Shown: positions 35,312 through 43,954 of the stretch, piece after piece
Layout of the letters: each line of letters starts with the position of its first letter
Numbering within the stretch: position 1 is the first letter of the stretch
Assembly (NCBI RefSeq): GCF_002959915.1
Contig: NZ_PPDE01000003.1
Coordinates: 62,001 to 126,000 of the forward strand
Length of the DNA: 64,000 nucleotides
Source: Veillonella atypica KON
GTDB lineage: Bacteria; Bacillota; Negativicutes; Veillonellales; Veillonellaceae
Direction: 5' to 3'
Notes under the pieces: model-generated
The model's input: the letters and a program-made list of their open reading frames with translations, nothing else
Database searches by the model: none
What the model was told of the DNA's origin: nothing
Program-made: the position numbers and the translations under genes

Positions 35312-35380
35312 TTACCCGTACGTTGGATAAAGAACCAATAAAAGTATTGTTTTGCTACTGTGCTAATTTGGTTAGTCATC
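35312..35380 (-). CDS. Leader peptide of the aromatic operon (22 residues)
   Basis: ATG 35380 with AGGAG 10 bases upstream encodes a 22-residue peptide, MTNQISTVAKQYFLLVLYPTYG. It contains three Tyr and one Phe codon and its stop codon lies inside the antiterminator segment. A ribosome stalled at Tyr12-Phe13 would leave that segment free to pair with the terminator arm; one that finishes would mask it. Known logic: ribosome-mediated attenuation as in the trp and phe operons. Odd: the neighbouring frame reads Tyr-Trp-Phe-Phe right after the T5 run at 35340-35354, so one base less would give a 29-residue leader with a dense aromatic cluster. Confidence 0.7.
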
Positions 35381-35413
35381 TTATTGTTGCTCCTTTCTAA
35401 ATTTGATGTGTAC

Positions 35414-35443
35414 AGTATAAACCCATTTGAGAATTTTATGCAA
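35414..35443 (-). promoter_or_regulatory. Promoter of the aromatic operon
   Basis: On the minus strand TTGCAT (35443-35438), 18-base spacer, TATACT (35419-35414). The predicted start, about 35407, gives a leader of about 250 bases containing the leader peptide and the attenuator. Confidence 0.65.
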
Positions 35444-35580
35444 GTATTTTTTTCAAAAAATTACAAAATTCTATAGAAAAAAGTTGTTTTAATATTCCTT
35501 TGCCTTTATACCCATGGTAAAATTAAAGGGAGAAAATGCTAGCAATATAACGTTATAGAACATAATTGGTAAGGAGAGTT

Positions 35581-35997
35581 ATGATTATTCAAATTTTAAA
35601 TACAATTAACGATGATATTAAACAAATTCGTACAGATGTGTTTATGAAAGAACAAGGTTTCGAGAATGAATTTGATGAAATTGATGAAAATGCAAAATTC
35701 GTGCTTTTATATATAGATGGAAAAGCTGTTGGTACTTGTAGATTTTTCCCCAGCGATATAGAAGGGGATGCTCATATTGGTCGTATGGCAGTACGCAAAT
35801 TATATCGAGGTCAAAACTTAGGCTCAAAAATTATGCTCGCTGCTGAAAATGGAATCCGTCGCGATGGATTTAAGACCTGCTCCTTGTCGGCGCAAGTACA
35901 GGCAAAACCATTTTACGAATCCCTTGGATATAAAGCAGAAGGGGAAGAATACCTTGATGAAGGCTGTCCACATGTGATGATGCGGAAACACTTATAA
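35581..35997 (+). CDS. GNAT-family N-acetyltransferase
   Basis: 138 residues. Acetyl-CoA motif A is present as HIGRMAVRKLYRGQNLGSKIMLAAENGIRRDG (R-x-x-G-x-G/A type: RGQNLG), followed by SAQVQAKPFYESLGYKAEGEEYLDEGCPHVMM. This end pattern (F.ESLGY...G..F.E.GI.H..M) is typical of the ElaA/YjcF-like branch. Substrate unknown. ATG 35581 follows AAGGAG. It stands alone, divergent from the aromatic operon. Confidence 0.88.
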   Translation: MIIQILNTINDDIKQIRTDVFMKEQGFENEFDEIDENAKFVLLYIDGKAVGTCRFFPSDIEGDAHIGRMAVRKLYRGQNLGSKIMLAAENGIRRDGFKTCSLSAQVQAKPFYESLGYKAEGEEYLDEGCPHVMMRKHL

Positions 35998-36073
35998 TAT
36001 TCCAGTTTAGTGTTATTAGAAATATAATCAAGATAAAGATATGTATTGATTGATATTCGCGGGAGGTACAACC

Positions 36074-36532
36074 ATGAAACTTGCAGAAGCATTACAAGAA
36101 CGAGCTGATTTAAATAAAAAAATTAGCGATTTGCGAGGCCGTTTGAATCAAAATAGTTTGGTACAAGAAGGGGAAAAGCCTAATGAAGACCCTGCAGTGT
36201 TGATGCAAGAACTAGAAGCGGCAATTGCAAGACTTCAACAACTCATTAAAGATATTAATCTTACTAACTGTGCAACTATTGTTGAAGGGCGCTCTTTAAC
36301 ACAAATTATAGCAGAGAAAGAAGGAGCTATTATGCGACTTTCTGCATATCGTGCCTTAGCAGATAGTGCGAGTGCGATTAATTATCGTGCTCGTGGATCG
36401 GAAATCAAAATGATAGCAACTGTAAATGTTAGTGAATTACAAAAAACAGCAGATACAATATCTAAGGAGATTCGTACATTAGATAATTTACTACAGTCAA
36501 CTAATTGGACGGTTGATTTAATAGAGTATTAA
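36074..36532 (+). CDS. DIP1984-family protein
   Basis: 152 residues, highly helical. MKLAEALQERADLNKKISDLRGRLNQNSLVQEGEKPNEDP at the start and RTLDNLLQSTNWTVDL at the end follow the DIP1984/DUF6847 family, predicted to be a coiled-coil bundle; a few relatives were once labelled septicolysin. No signal peptide. Function unknown. ATG 36074 follows GGGAGGT. No operon partner is evident. Confidence 0.75.
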   Translation: MKLAEALQERADLNKKISDLRGRLNQNSLVQEGEKPNEDPAVLMQELEAAIARLQQLIKDINLTNCATIVEGRSLTQIIAEKEGAIMRLSAYRALADSASAINYRARGSEIKMIATVNVSELQKTADTISKEIRTLDNLLQSTNWTVDLIEY

Positions 36533-36728
36533 GTATAAGTTGGTAATCAAGATAGGGTGGATACAAAGCCACGATTGCTTAATTCGTAAAAAGATGATAT
36601 TCCATTACATGTACGGGGCGTTGATGATATGTATCGTGTAGGCCCTTATTGCGTATAAATGTATGGTTATTTTTTATAATGTATTACCATGTGTCAACTA
36701 TTTTGATGAGGGTGGCGTTGGGGACTAT

Positions 36729-36775
36729 AAAAAGGAGTGTTTTCACAGATTTGTTGTGAAAGCACTCCTTTTATT
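36729..36775. terminator. Bidirectional terminator before nrdB end
   Basis: AAAAGGAGTG-TTTCACA pairs with TTGTGAAA-GCACTCCTTTT around a short loop. It lies between the DIP1984-like gene and the 3' end of nrdB. Confidence 0.8.
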
Positions 36776-36791
36776 TATATGTAAGTTTTAT

Positions 36792-37820
36792 CTATTCTAA
36801 ATCATCAAAATCAAATGCTGCTGCTTTTGTATAGTTTGTAACTTTTGCTTCGAAGAAATCAGTTTTTGTGCTGTTTAAGTTGGAGAAGCTTTCAATCCAT
36901 TCCATTGGATTGTCCTTGATTTCAGGATATAGATGAGGCAAGCCGATTGCTTCTAAACGGATATTGGCAAGGTATTTGATGTAGCGTTCAATAAGAACGT
37001 TGTTAAGGCCGAGGATTTTATCATCAGTGATGTATTGACCCCAAGCGATTTCATTTTCTGCACCTTGGCGAATCATGTCAGTGATTTTCGCTTCCAGTTC
37101 AGGCGTGAACAAGTCAGGGCGTTCACGACGTAATTCGCGGATGATGTTTTGGAACAATACAAGATGAGTTACTTCGTCTCGGTTGATGTATTTGAAAATA
37201 GTGGATGTAGCTGTCATTTTACCTTGGCGTGCCAATGTGTAGAAGAAGCTAAAACCAGAGTAGAAGTAAATACCTTCTAAGATATAGTTAGCGATGATTG
37301 TGTGAATGAGGTTTGCTTCGCTAGGATCATCACTGAAACGTTGGTATGCATCGGCGATGAATCGATTACGTTCAAGTAATGTTTTATCTGTACGCCATTC
37401 GTCATAAATTTTGTCACGTGTAATAGGATTTGTTACAGTGTCCAAAATGTAGGAATAACTTTGAGCGTGAATTTCTTCTTGGAATGCTTGTATATTCAAT
37501 AAAGATGCCACTTCAGATGCTGTAATATAACGGCTCAAGTTAGGCAAGTTTTCAGATTGAATAGAATCAAGGAAGTTCAAGAATGCAATAATTTTGTCGA
37601 ATGCACGGCGTTCGTAATCTGTTAAGTATGGGAATTGCTTAACGTCTTCATTCAAGGAAATCTCTTCAGGAATCCAGAAGTTGTTGAGCATTGTACGGTA
37701 CATTTGGTTCGCCCAATCGTACTTGATACGGTTCCATTCGCGAAGGTTTGTGGTGTTGCCACCAATCATAGATTGCGTGCCACGTTCACCATGTTCGTTG
37801 AAAATTAGTTTTTTATCCAT
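36792..37820 (-). CDS. nrdB: Class I ribonucleotide reductase, small (beta) subunit
   Basis: 342 residues, ferritin-like. Metal ligands and radical site: LDSIQSENL (first Asp), EEIHAQSYSYI (Glu, His and radical Tyr at the E. coli Y122 position), LEGIYFYSGF (Glu) and NRDEVTHLVLF (Glu/His). It houses the tyrosyl radical needed by NrdA to make dNTPs. The frame is open 43 codons further upstream into the nrdA end; ATG 37820 is chosen because AAAGGAG lies just before it. Co-transcribed with nrdA, 40 bases upstream. Confidence 0.95.
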   Translation of the reverse strand: MDKKLIFNEHGERGTQSMIGGNTTNLREWNRIKYDWANQMYRTMLNNFWIPEEISLNEDVKQFPYLTDYERRAFDKIIAFLNFLDSIQSENLPNLSRYITASEVASLLNIQAFQEEIHAQSYSYILDTVTNPITRDKIYDEWRTDKTLLERNRFIADAYQRFSDDPSEANLIHTIIANYILEGIYFYSGFSFFYTLARQGKMTATSTIFKYINRDEVTHLVLFQNIIRELRRERPDLFTPELEAKITDMIRQGAENEIAWGQYITDDKILGLNNVLIERYIKYLANIRLEAIGLPHLYPEIKDNPMEWIESFSNLNSTKTDFFEAKVTNYTKAAAFDFDDLE

Positions 37821-37860
37821 AGTGGACTCCTTTATATTATCTGTGAAGATTACTCTGTTT

Positions 37861-40143
37861 CTATGAAGAGCAGCTAGTGCACTCATCCATTTCAAGGGAT
37901 TGGTTACGGATGTAGTAGATTGTTTTAATCCCTTGTTTGTATGCCTCAACGTAAAGGTCTAGAATTTCTTTTGCTTTCATTTGAGGTGTGATATACAAGT
38001 TGAAAGATTGTGCTTGGTCAATATGACGTTGACGTACGCCACAAGCTTTGATGGACCATTGTTGGTCGATTGTATGCGCCTCTTTGTAGAGCCAGAAAGT
38101 TTTATCGTTCAAATCTGGTGCAGTTTTTGGAGTGAAAGAACCTTTCTTCTCTTCGATGAAGAATTTTTTGAAGATGGGGTCGATACCAGCCGTTGTGTTC
38201 GCAATGTTGGAAGTAGAACCTGTAGGAGCTACGGCCATCAAGTAACCATTGCGGATGCCGTATTTTGCAACATCTACAGCCAATTGTTTCCAACGATCGG
38301 ATGTGTAGCCACGACGCGTGAAGTATTCACCAGTTTCCCATTCGGAACCTTTGAATGCAGGGTATGCACCTTTTTCTTTCGCCAATTCCATGGAAGCTTT
38401 GATGGCATAGTATGCAATGTTTTCAAATAGTTTGTCCGCTGCTTCGATGTGTTCATCAGATTCCCATTGGATATCGTGGTTTACAAGGTAGTGGTGGTAA
38501 CCAGAAGTACCAAGACCAATAGCACGGTATTTATCAGACGTCATGCGAGATTCTGGTACTGGTGCTTGATTGATAGAGATAACATTGTCTAGCATACGAA
38601 TTTGAAGGGCAATGTTTTCTTCTAACTCTTCGTCAATAATACGGCCAAGGCTAATGGAGTTCAAGTTACATGTAACCATGTCGCCTGTATTTGTTTTCGT
38701 AGTGATGGTGCCGTCTTCGTTGATGATTTCTTCAGCAAGGTTTGTGAAGCCAACGTTTTGTGCGATTTCGTGGCACAAGTTAGATGCGTAAATCATACCT
38801 GCATGTTTGTTAGGGTTGGCAGCGTTTACAGTGTCGCGGAAGAAGATGAATGGTGTACCAGTTTCAACAGCAGAGCGCATGATTTTTTTCATCATGTCTA
38901 GTGCTGGTACTTCGATGCCGTGCAAGTTTGGATCTTGTTCACATTCAAGGTAACGTTTTGTGAACTCTTTGTTATCGTCTGTGTCGTAGAAGTCCTCTAG
39001 AGCATAGCCTTTTACAGCCAAGATTTCATGAGGGTCGAAGAGGGTGAAGTTTTCACGAGCAATCATGCGTTCCATGAAGATGTTTGGAACAGAGATAGCA
39101 GGGAAGATATCGTGTGCTTTACGACGGTCGTCACCATTGTTAGTACGAAGTTCTACGAATTCGTAGAAGTCTTTGTGCCAAATATCAAGTGTTACTGTGG
39201 CGCCGCCTTTACGTTTACCCAATTGGTCTACTGCAACAGCTGTATCGTTGTACAAACGAATCCAAGGAATAACGCCACCAGAGGAGTTTTTGAAACCGCG
39301 GATGTCGGAGTTCAATGCGCGAACTTTACCAAGATAGATACCAAGAGCACCACCGTGTTTAGATACGCGGGAGAACTTGCTGTTTACGTCGTAAATGGAC
39401 CATAAGTTATCATCTACACCAGAGATAAAGCAAGAGGACAACTGATGGAATGGTGTACCTGCATTTGCCAATGTAGGTGTAGCTGTTGTCATTTTTAACT
39501 GGCTCATCAAATCGTAGAATTTTTTAGCGTATTCTACTTTGTTTTCTCCCTCTACCAATGCCAAGTGCATTGCTATAGCCATGAAGCGTTCTTGTGGCAA
39601 TTCAAAGATTTCTTTGTTGAAGCCTTTTACCAAGTAACGGTCAGCCAATAATTTAAGACCTTCATAGTTGAAGAGGTAGTCGCGCTTAGGTTTGATGTAA
39701 TCGCCTAACTCTTGCAATTCGTCAGCTGTATATTCTGTAACGAAGAAGTCAGCGTATTTTTTCTCTTCTACAAGCATATGTACAAGATTTGGGAAGTTGC
39801 CATAACCGAATGCTTTATAACGACGAGTGATAGCTGCTTCTTTATAGAGATCGAACAAGAAGAGGCGAGCTGCAACAAACTGCCAATCTTGGTTCATTTT
39901 ATTAACTTGGTTGCCGAAACCGTCGTCTTTTTTAGCGATAACCTTTTCGATAGCTGTTTGTACTAACGTTTTTTGAATTTCTTTAGTTGTCATGCCATCA
40001 ACGAATTGTAACTTCGCATCCATTTCCAATTCTAGTGGATCACAAGAATCTAACCCCAAACATGCGAAGGCAATCATGCGTTTCGTTTTTTCAACGGATA
40101 GCGGTTCAAAATGGCCATCCCGTTTCTTGATCATAATCTCCAT
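37861..40143 (-). CDS. nrdA: Class I ribonucleotide reductase, large (alpha) subunit
   Basis: 760 residues. A short N-terminal ATP-cone (IKKRDGHFEPLSVEKTKRMIAFA) is followed by the catalytic barrel: NAGTPFHQLSSCFISGVDDNL (substrate-site Cys), MVTCNLNSISLGRI (second active-site region), VAPTGSTSNIANTTAGIDP and YIRNQSLEMDECTSCSS. The last carries the C-terminal Cys pair that receives electrons from thioredoxin or glutaredoxin. It reduces ribonucleotides to deoxyribonucleotides. A class I (oxygen-dependent) enzyme in a presumed anaerobe suggests use under microaerobic exposure; a class III nrdD is not in the window. Ribosome site AAGGGG before ATG 40143. Confidence 0.96.
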   Translation of the reverse strand: MEIMIKKRDGHFEPLSVEKTKRMIAFACLGLDSCDPLELEMDAKLQFVDGMTTKEIQKTLVQTAIEKVIAKKDDGFGNQVNKMNQDWQFVAARLFLFDLYKEAAITRRYKAFGYGNFPNLVHMLVEEKKYADFFVTEYTADELQELGDYIKPKRDYLFNYEGLKLLADRYLVKGFNKEIFELPQERFMAIAMHLALVEGENKVEYAKKFYDLMSQLKMTTATPTLANAGTPFHQLSSCFISGVDDNLWSIYDVNSKFSRVSKHGGALGIYLGKVRALNSDIRGFKNSSGGVIPWIRLYNDTAVAVDQLGKRKGGATVTLDIWHKDFYEFVELRTNNGDDRRKAHDIFPAISVPNIFMERMIARENFTLFDPHEILAVKGYALEDFYDTDDNKEFTKRYLECEQDPNLHGIEVPALDMMKKIMRSAVETGTPFIFFRDTVNAANPNKHAGMIYASNLCHEIAQNVGFTNLAEEIINEDGTITTKTNTGDMVTCNLNSISLGRIIDEELEENIALQIRMLDNVISINQAPVPESRMTSDKYRAIGLGTSGYHHYLVNHDIQWESDEHIEAADKLFENIAYYAIKASMELAKEKGAYPAFKGSEWETGEYFTRRGYTSDRWKQLAVDVAKYGIRNGYLMAVAPTGSTSNIANTTAGIDPIFKKFFIEEKKGSFTPKTAPDLNDKTFWLYKEAHTIDQQWSIKACGVRQRHIDQAQSFNLYITPQMKAKEILDLYVEAYKQGIKTIYYIRNQSLEMDECTSCSS

Positions 40144-40447
40144 TATGGTTCCCCTTACATTGTAAATCTATGTAAAATCATCTATAGAGCTAGCGTAAAT
40201 CAGATGTACTCTTTTAAACTAGTTCTAATCAGAAAAATAAGAAAACTACAATATATGGTAGTTTTCTTATTTATTAAATACATTATGTAATGATTATAGC
40301 GAAAAAAATCTATATATTCAATATTGACTTTTTTAAATTTATCAATGTGGTTAGATTAAATTTATCGATGTAGTTTGTGATTAATTTTATTATAGATAGA
40401 TACTATATGATTTATAATAAATATAGCTTTACAATAGGAGGTTAGCT
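40144..40447. other. Divergent intergenic region nrdA / flavodoxin
   Basis: 304 bases, AT-rich. It contains a perfect 14-bp hairpin AATAAGAAAACTAC/GTAGTTTTCTTATT (40236-40249 and 40258-40271) with A and T runs on both sides, which would stop transcription in either direction and may insulate the two promoters. I searched for NrdR boxes and found no convincing pair. Confidence 0.55.
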
Positions 40448-40966
40448 ATGAAATCTATCGTTATATATTCGTCCCTTACGGGAAATACAAAACAAGTGGC
40501 AGAGACCATTGCCAGAGTATTGCCAGCGGACACACCATGTGTATCTATGTCGGAACTACCCTCAGATATGGCATCCTATGATCTGGTGTTTGCCGGATTT
40601 TGGGTTGATAAAGGGACAGCTAATAAAGAGGCCCGTGATGTACTAGGCACATTACATAACCCTCATATTGCTCTGTTTGCTACAGCTGGTGTTCCACCAC
40701 AAATGGCACATGCTAAGGAGAGCTTAATTAATGCAGCCAATTGTTTACCCGATGGCGTAGAGCCTGTAGGAACTTTCATCTGCCAAGGTAAGGTAGATCC
40801 TAAGGTTATCGAAATGATGTACAAGATGTTCCCGAAAGGGCATAGCCACGGTCAATCTGCTGATCGCGATGCACGTCACAAACAAGCTGCAGTACACCCA
40901 AATGAAGACGATTTTAAAGCGGCCCAAGACTTTGCCCAACATATTCTAGTCAAGTTAGATCGATGA
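40448..40966 (+). CDS. Flavodoxin-family protein
   Basis: 172 residues. FMN phosphate-binding loop SSLTGNTKQVA at residues about 8-18; LVFAGFWVDKGTANKEA is the second ribityl/isoalloxazine region seen in a subgroup of long flavodoxins, and FATAGVPPQ the third. A His-rich stretch GHSHGQSADRDARHKQAAVH near the C terminus is unusual. It should be an FMN electron carrier; its partner is not identified. AGGAGG precedes ATG 40448. Ends in a terminator. Confidence 0.87.
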   Translation: MKSIVIYSSLTGNTKQVAETIARVLPADTPCVSMSELPSDMASYDLVFAGFWVDKGTANKEARDVLGTLHNPHIALFATAGVPPQMAHAKESLINAANCLPDGVEPVGTFICQGKVDPKVIEMMYKMFPKGHSHGQSADRDARHKQAAVHPNEDDFKAAQDFAQHILVKLDR

Positions 40967-40971
40967 ATAAA

Positions 40972-41004
40972 AGCAGTACCCTTTCCGGGGTACTGCTTTT
41001 GTCA
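40972..41004 (+). terminator. Flavodoxin terminator
   Basis: AAAAGCAGTACCC, short loop TTTCC, GGGGTACTGCTTTT. Confidence 0.88.
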
Positions 41005-41048
41005 TATTATATATGATGTTGTAATTATTACTATATTGTATTATATGC

Positions 41049-42608
41049 TTAATTATAAAGTACATTAAATTTAAGTTTACGCGTATCGAATTGGTTTATG
41101 AAGTACGACGTAATCAATAGCTTATATCCATTGCCTTCTATAATGATAGGATCGACAGCTGTTTTATCGACTGTAAGGAACTTATCATAAATATGATGCA
41201 CCTCTGTTACTCCATTTGGTAGAGATACCTCTAAATCAAGGCCTTTGTTGAGGAAATTGAAGGAGATGGAGTCGAAGTTGGCAGACTCTACTTGGTATTC
41301 TTTAAGATCTTGTTCGTATACAATTAACTCGATGTTTTCAATGTATTTATCGTATCCTGCAATCGAAATAACCTTTGGTACAGACAAAGCATCAAAATTA
41401 ATATACTCGATGCGTCTGCCGTTTATTGGGTTGGTATCTGGCAGTTTTAAATCATCTACAGGTACATATGGTGTGCCGTAGTCCGTGAAGTTAGGATCAA
41501 AAGTAGATGTTATTGGTAGGCTTGCATGCCATTCTCCATCAACTTTAGTATAGGTCACAAATTCACGATACGTTGTATAGCCTATGAATGGTGTCAAGAG
41601 AACAGCACCTAAGGCAAGAGCCATAACGGTTGTGTGTACAGAAGGTTTTAAACCTTTCACAAGAGAGTATACATTGTGTACTAAGAAGATTAAATTGAAT
41701 GCACTCACGTAAATCGTATTGAGCCAGAGAATTGGTTCATTAATCACACGTTTACCGATAAGAACTAAGCACAGTGTAGTTAGTGTAATGAACAAGAAGC
41801 ATAGGATTTGCTGTGTTCTGCTACTTTCACTAGATCTAAAGCTAGCCAAGTAGAATAGGTAGAAAATGGCTACATACGGATAATAGGTGTAGAAGAAACG
41901 CGTATCCTCTCGAAGCCCTAACAGAATCAAGACCAAATAGATATTAGCTAGAATGCCTGTAATAATGGATGCCTTAGGTAAGATGATGCCGAATACAACA
42001 GTAAAAAATGAGTTTGGTGCCGGAGGACCTGCGGGATCTTCTTTGTAAGAACATACCATAGATAGACAAATGAATATATTAATGGATGCGAGTACCTTAA
42101 AAATGGTTTCTTCAAAGTTGAATGGTTGGTCCACGATGATGAAGAAGAACCATAAACTCATGATGATAACAATGTTATATAGAGTAGACGTAACAAGGGT
42201 GATGCCAATCCGTTTGATGCGGTTAATGATTTCACCGATGTAGTGTTCACCAGGCGATGTGAAATACAAGGCAATCATGGAGTATAGCCATAGGTACGAT
42301 ATATTTTCCGTAGCCAGTTCAATACCTCGCACATATTCGTAGCTTTCGTGAATCATATAAAGGCCAACGCTGATTCCGATACTTACTAAGGTATATAAAA
42401 TGGAAAACTTTCGAGTCCTTGTTATATAGCTTTGTAATATAACGATAAAGAAATACAGTGAGTATAGCTTAATATCGATTTCGGCAAACCAATCTTGTTC
42501 AATATACAACGGTGTACATGAAAATATGGCAATTAATGCCAGTAATATAGGCGACTGCGTTGCTAGGTCCCGCAGCGAAGACCATACATGTTTAACAGCA
42601 AATTTCAT
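41049..42608 (-). CDS. Multi-pass membrane protein, DUF4153-like
   Basis: 519 residues. About ten hydrophobic segments over residues 15-360, then a soluble C-terminal part of about 160 residues predicted outside or inside the membrane. Blocks such as ILPKASIITGILANIYLVLILLG and the run RTQQILCFLFITLTTLCLVLIG resemble DUF4153 proteins. No enzymatic motif recognised; function unknown. ATG 42608 has GGGAGAG upstream. It is monocistronic. The C-terminal domain contains many Tyr/Asp and a possible beta structure (PINGRRIEYINFDALSVPKV). Confidence 0.6.
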   Translation of the reverse strand: MKFAVKHVWSSLRDLATQSPILLALIAIFSCTPLYIEQDWFAEIDIKLYSLYFFIVILQSYITRTRKFSILYTLVSIGISVGLYMIHESYEYVRGIELATENISYLWLYSMIALYFTSPGEHYIGEIINRIKRIGITLVTSTLYNIVIIMSLWFFFIIVDQPFNFEETIFKVLASINIFICLSMVCSYKEDPAGPPAPNSFFTVVFGIILPKASIITGILANIYLVLILLGLREDTRFFYTYYPYVAIFYLFYLASFRSSESSRTQQILCFLFITLTTLCLVLIGKRVINEPILWLNTIYVSAFNLIFLVHNVYSLVKGLKPSVHTTVMALALGAVLLTPFIGYTTYREFVTYTKVDGEWHASLPITSTFDPNFTDYGTPYVPVDDLKLPDTNPINGRRIEYINFDALSVPKVISIAGYDKYIENIELIVYEQDLKEYQVESANFDSISFNFLNKGLDLEVSLPNGVTEVHHIYDKFLTVDKTAVDPIIIEGNGYKLLITSYFINQFDTRKLKFNVLYN

Positions 42609-42757
42609 AGATGTTCTCTCCCTCTATAAATATAAATACCCACCTCTTATTATTAGTATACCTGTTTTCTGGTGAAAGCCCTATGAGGTTTTACATGCTT
42701 GTAAATATCCTTTACAATAACACTAAGAACTAGTTTTCAAAGAAAAGAGGTTATCAC

Positions 42758-43930
42758 ATGGAATTCTCTTATTTTTTACCTGTAAACATTCAATTCGGTT
42801 GGAATAAAGTAGATAATGTTGCTGGTTTTGCTGCACCATATGGCAAGAAAGCACTTATTGTAACTGGTCGTACTAGTGCTAAAAAATCTGGTTTATATGA
42901 CCGCGTAGTAGCTAAGCTTGATGCGGCCCATATTGAACATGTTCTCTTTGATCAAGTGGATGCCAATCCATTGACTACGACTGCCTTAGACGGCGCTGCG
43001 TTAGCTAAATCTGAAAGCTGTGATATGGTTATTGCCATCGGCGGTGGATCCATTATGGATTGTGCAAAGGGCATTGCTTTTATGGCTGTGAATGACGGCG
43101 ACATTAATGATTATATCTTTAACCGTAAAACGAGTGATAATGCGTTACCGCTTATTGTGATTCCAACCACTTGTGGCACAGGTTCTGAAGGCAACGGTTT
43201 TGGTGTTCTTACTAATCCTGAAACAGGGGATAAGAAATCTTTACGCTGTAATGCCATCGTGCCTAAGGTATCTATCGTGGACCCTGCTGTAATGGGGACT
43301 ATGCCTCCTCATGTGTTGGCATCTGTTGGTTTCGATGCATTGTGCCATAATATTGAGGCCTATACCTCTAAAACGGCGCAACCTTTCACCGATGCACTAG
43401 CTCATTATGCAGTAACATTACTAGCACAATATCTTGTACCTCTATATAAACATGTGAAAGCGATTGCGAATGGTCAAGAAGCTGTACTTAACAAAAAACA
43501 ATTAACAAAAGCATGGGAGTCCGTTACATTGGCTAGCACCATTGGCGGTATGGTTATCAATACAGCAGGCGTCACACTTGGTCATGGTATGGAACACCCT
43601 GCTAGTGGCCTTAAAGATATTACCCATGGTGTTGGTCTTGCAGTTATTGAACCTGTTGTAGTGGAATACACATGGAGTGCTAACTCTGAAAAATTCAACT
43701 CATTGGCACGTATATTCAACCATGGTGATGGTTCTAAGCTGGGTGAAGCATTACGCCTAATCGTACATGACCTAGACCTTACTACAAACCTTACAGAATT
43801 AGGATTTACGAAAAAAGACATTCCATGGCTCGTGGATAATGTATACGTTGTAGCTACAGGAAATATTGCTAATACAGTAGCTGAAGTAAGTCGTAACGAT
43901 ATAGAAGTGCTATATAAGAAAATGTTGTAG
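42758..43930 (+). CDS. Iron-containing alcohol dehydrogenase
   Basis: 390 residues of the group III Fe-ADH family. NAD(P)-binding IAIGGGSIMDCAKG and PTTCGTGSEGNGFGVLTN are conserved; metal ligands lie in GFDALCHNIEAY (His) and GVTLGHGMEHPASGLKDITHGVGLAV (His residues). The order resembles butanol/propanediol dehydrogenases. It probably reduces an aldehyde or oxidises an alcohol with NAD(P)H; substrate unknown. AAAGAGGTT precedes ATG 42758. The next gene starts 24 bases downstream. Confidence 0.92.
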   Translation: MEFSYFLPVNIQFGWNKVDNVAGFAAPYGKKALIVTGRTSAKKSGLYDRVVAKLDAAHIEHVLFDQVDANPLTTTALDGAALAKSESCDMVIAIGGGSIMDCAKGIAFMAVNDGDINDYIFNRKTSDNALPLIVIPTTCGTGSEGNGFGVLTNPETGDKKSLRCNAIVPKVSIVDPAVMGTMPPHVLASVGFDALCHNIEAYTSKTAQPFTDALAHYAVTLLAQYLVPLYKHVKAIANGQEAVLNKKQLTKAWESVTLASTIGGMVINTAGVTLGHGMEHPASGLKDITHGVGLAVIEPVVVEYTWSANSEKFNSLARIFNHGDGSKLGEALRLIVHDLDLTTNLTELGFTKKDIPWLVDNVYVVATGNIANTVAEVSRNDIEVLYKKML

Positions 43931-43954
43931 TCATAGAAGTATAGGGAGAGCGTT

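Noticed and set aside
35290-35354. 29-residue Tyr-Trp-Phe-Phe leader as the definite product
   Set aside because: The frame lacks its own start codon in the sequence as given; it needs one base less in the T5 run. Kept only as a finding.
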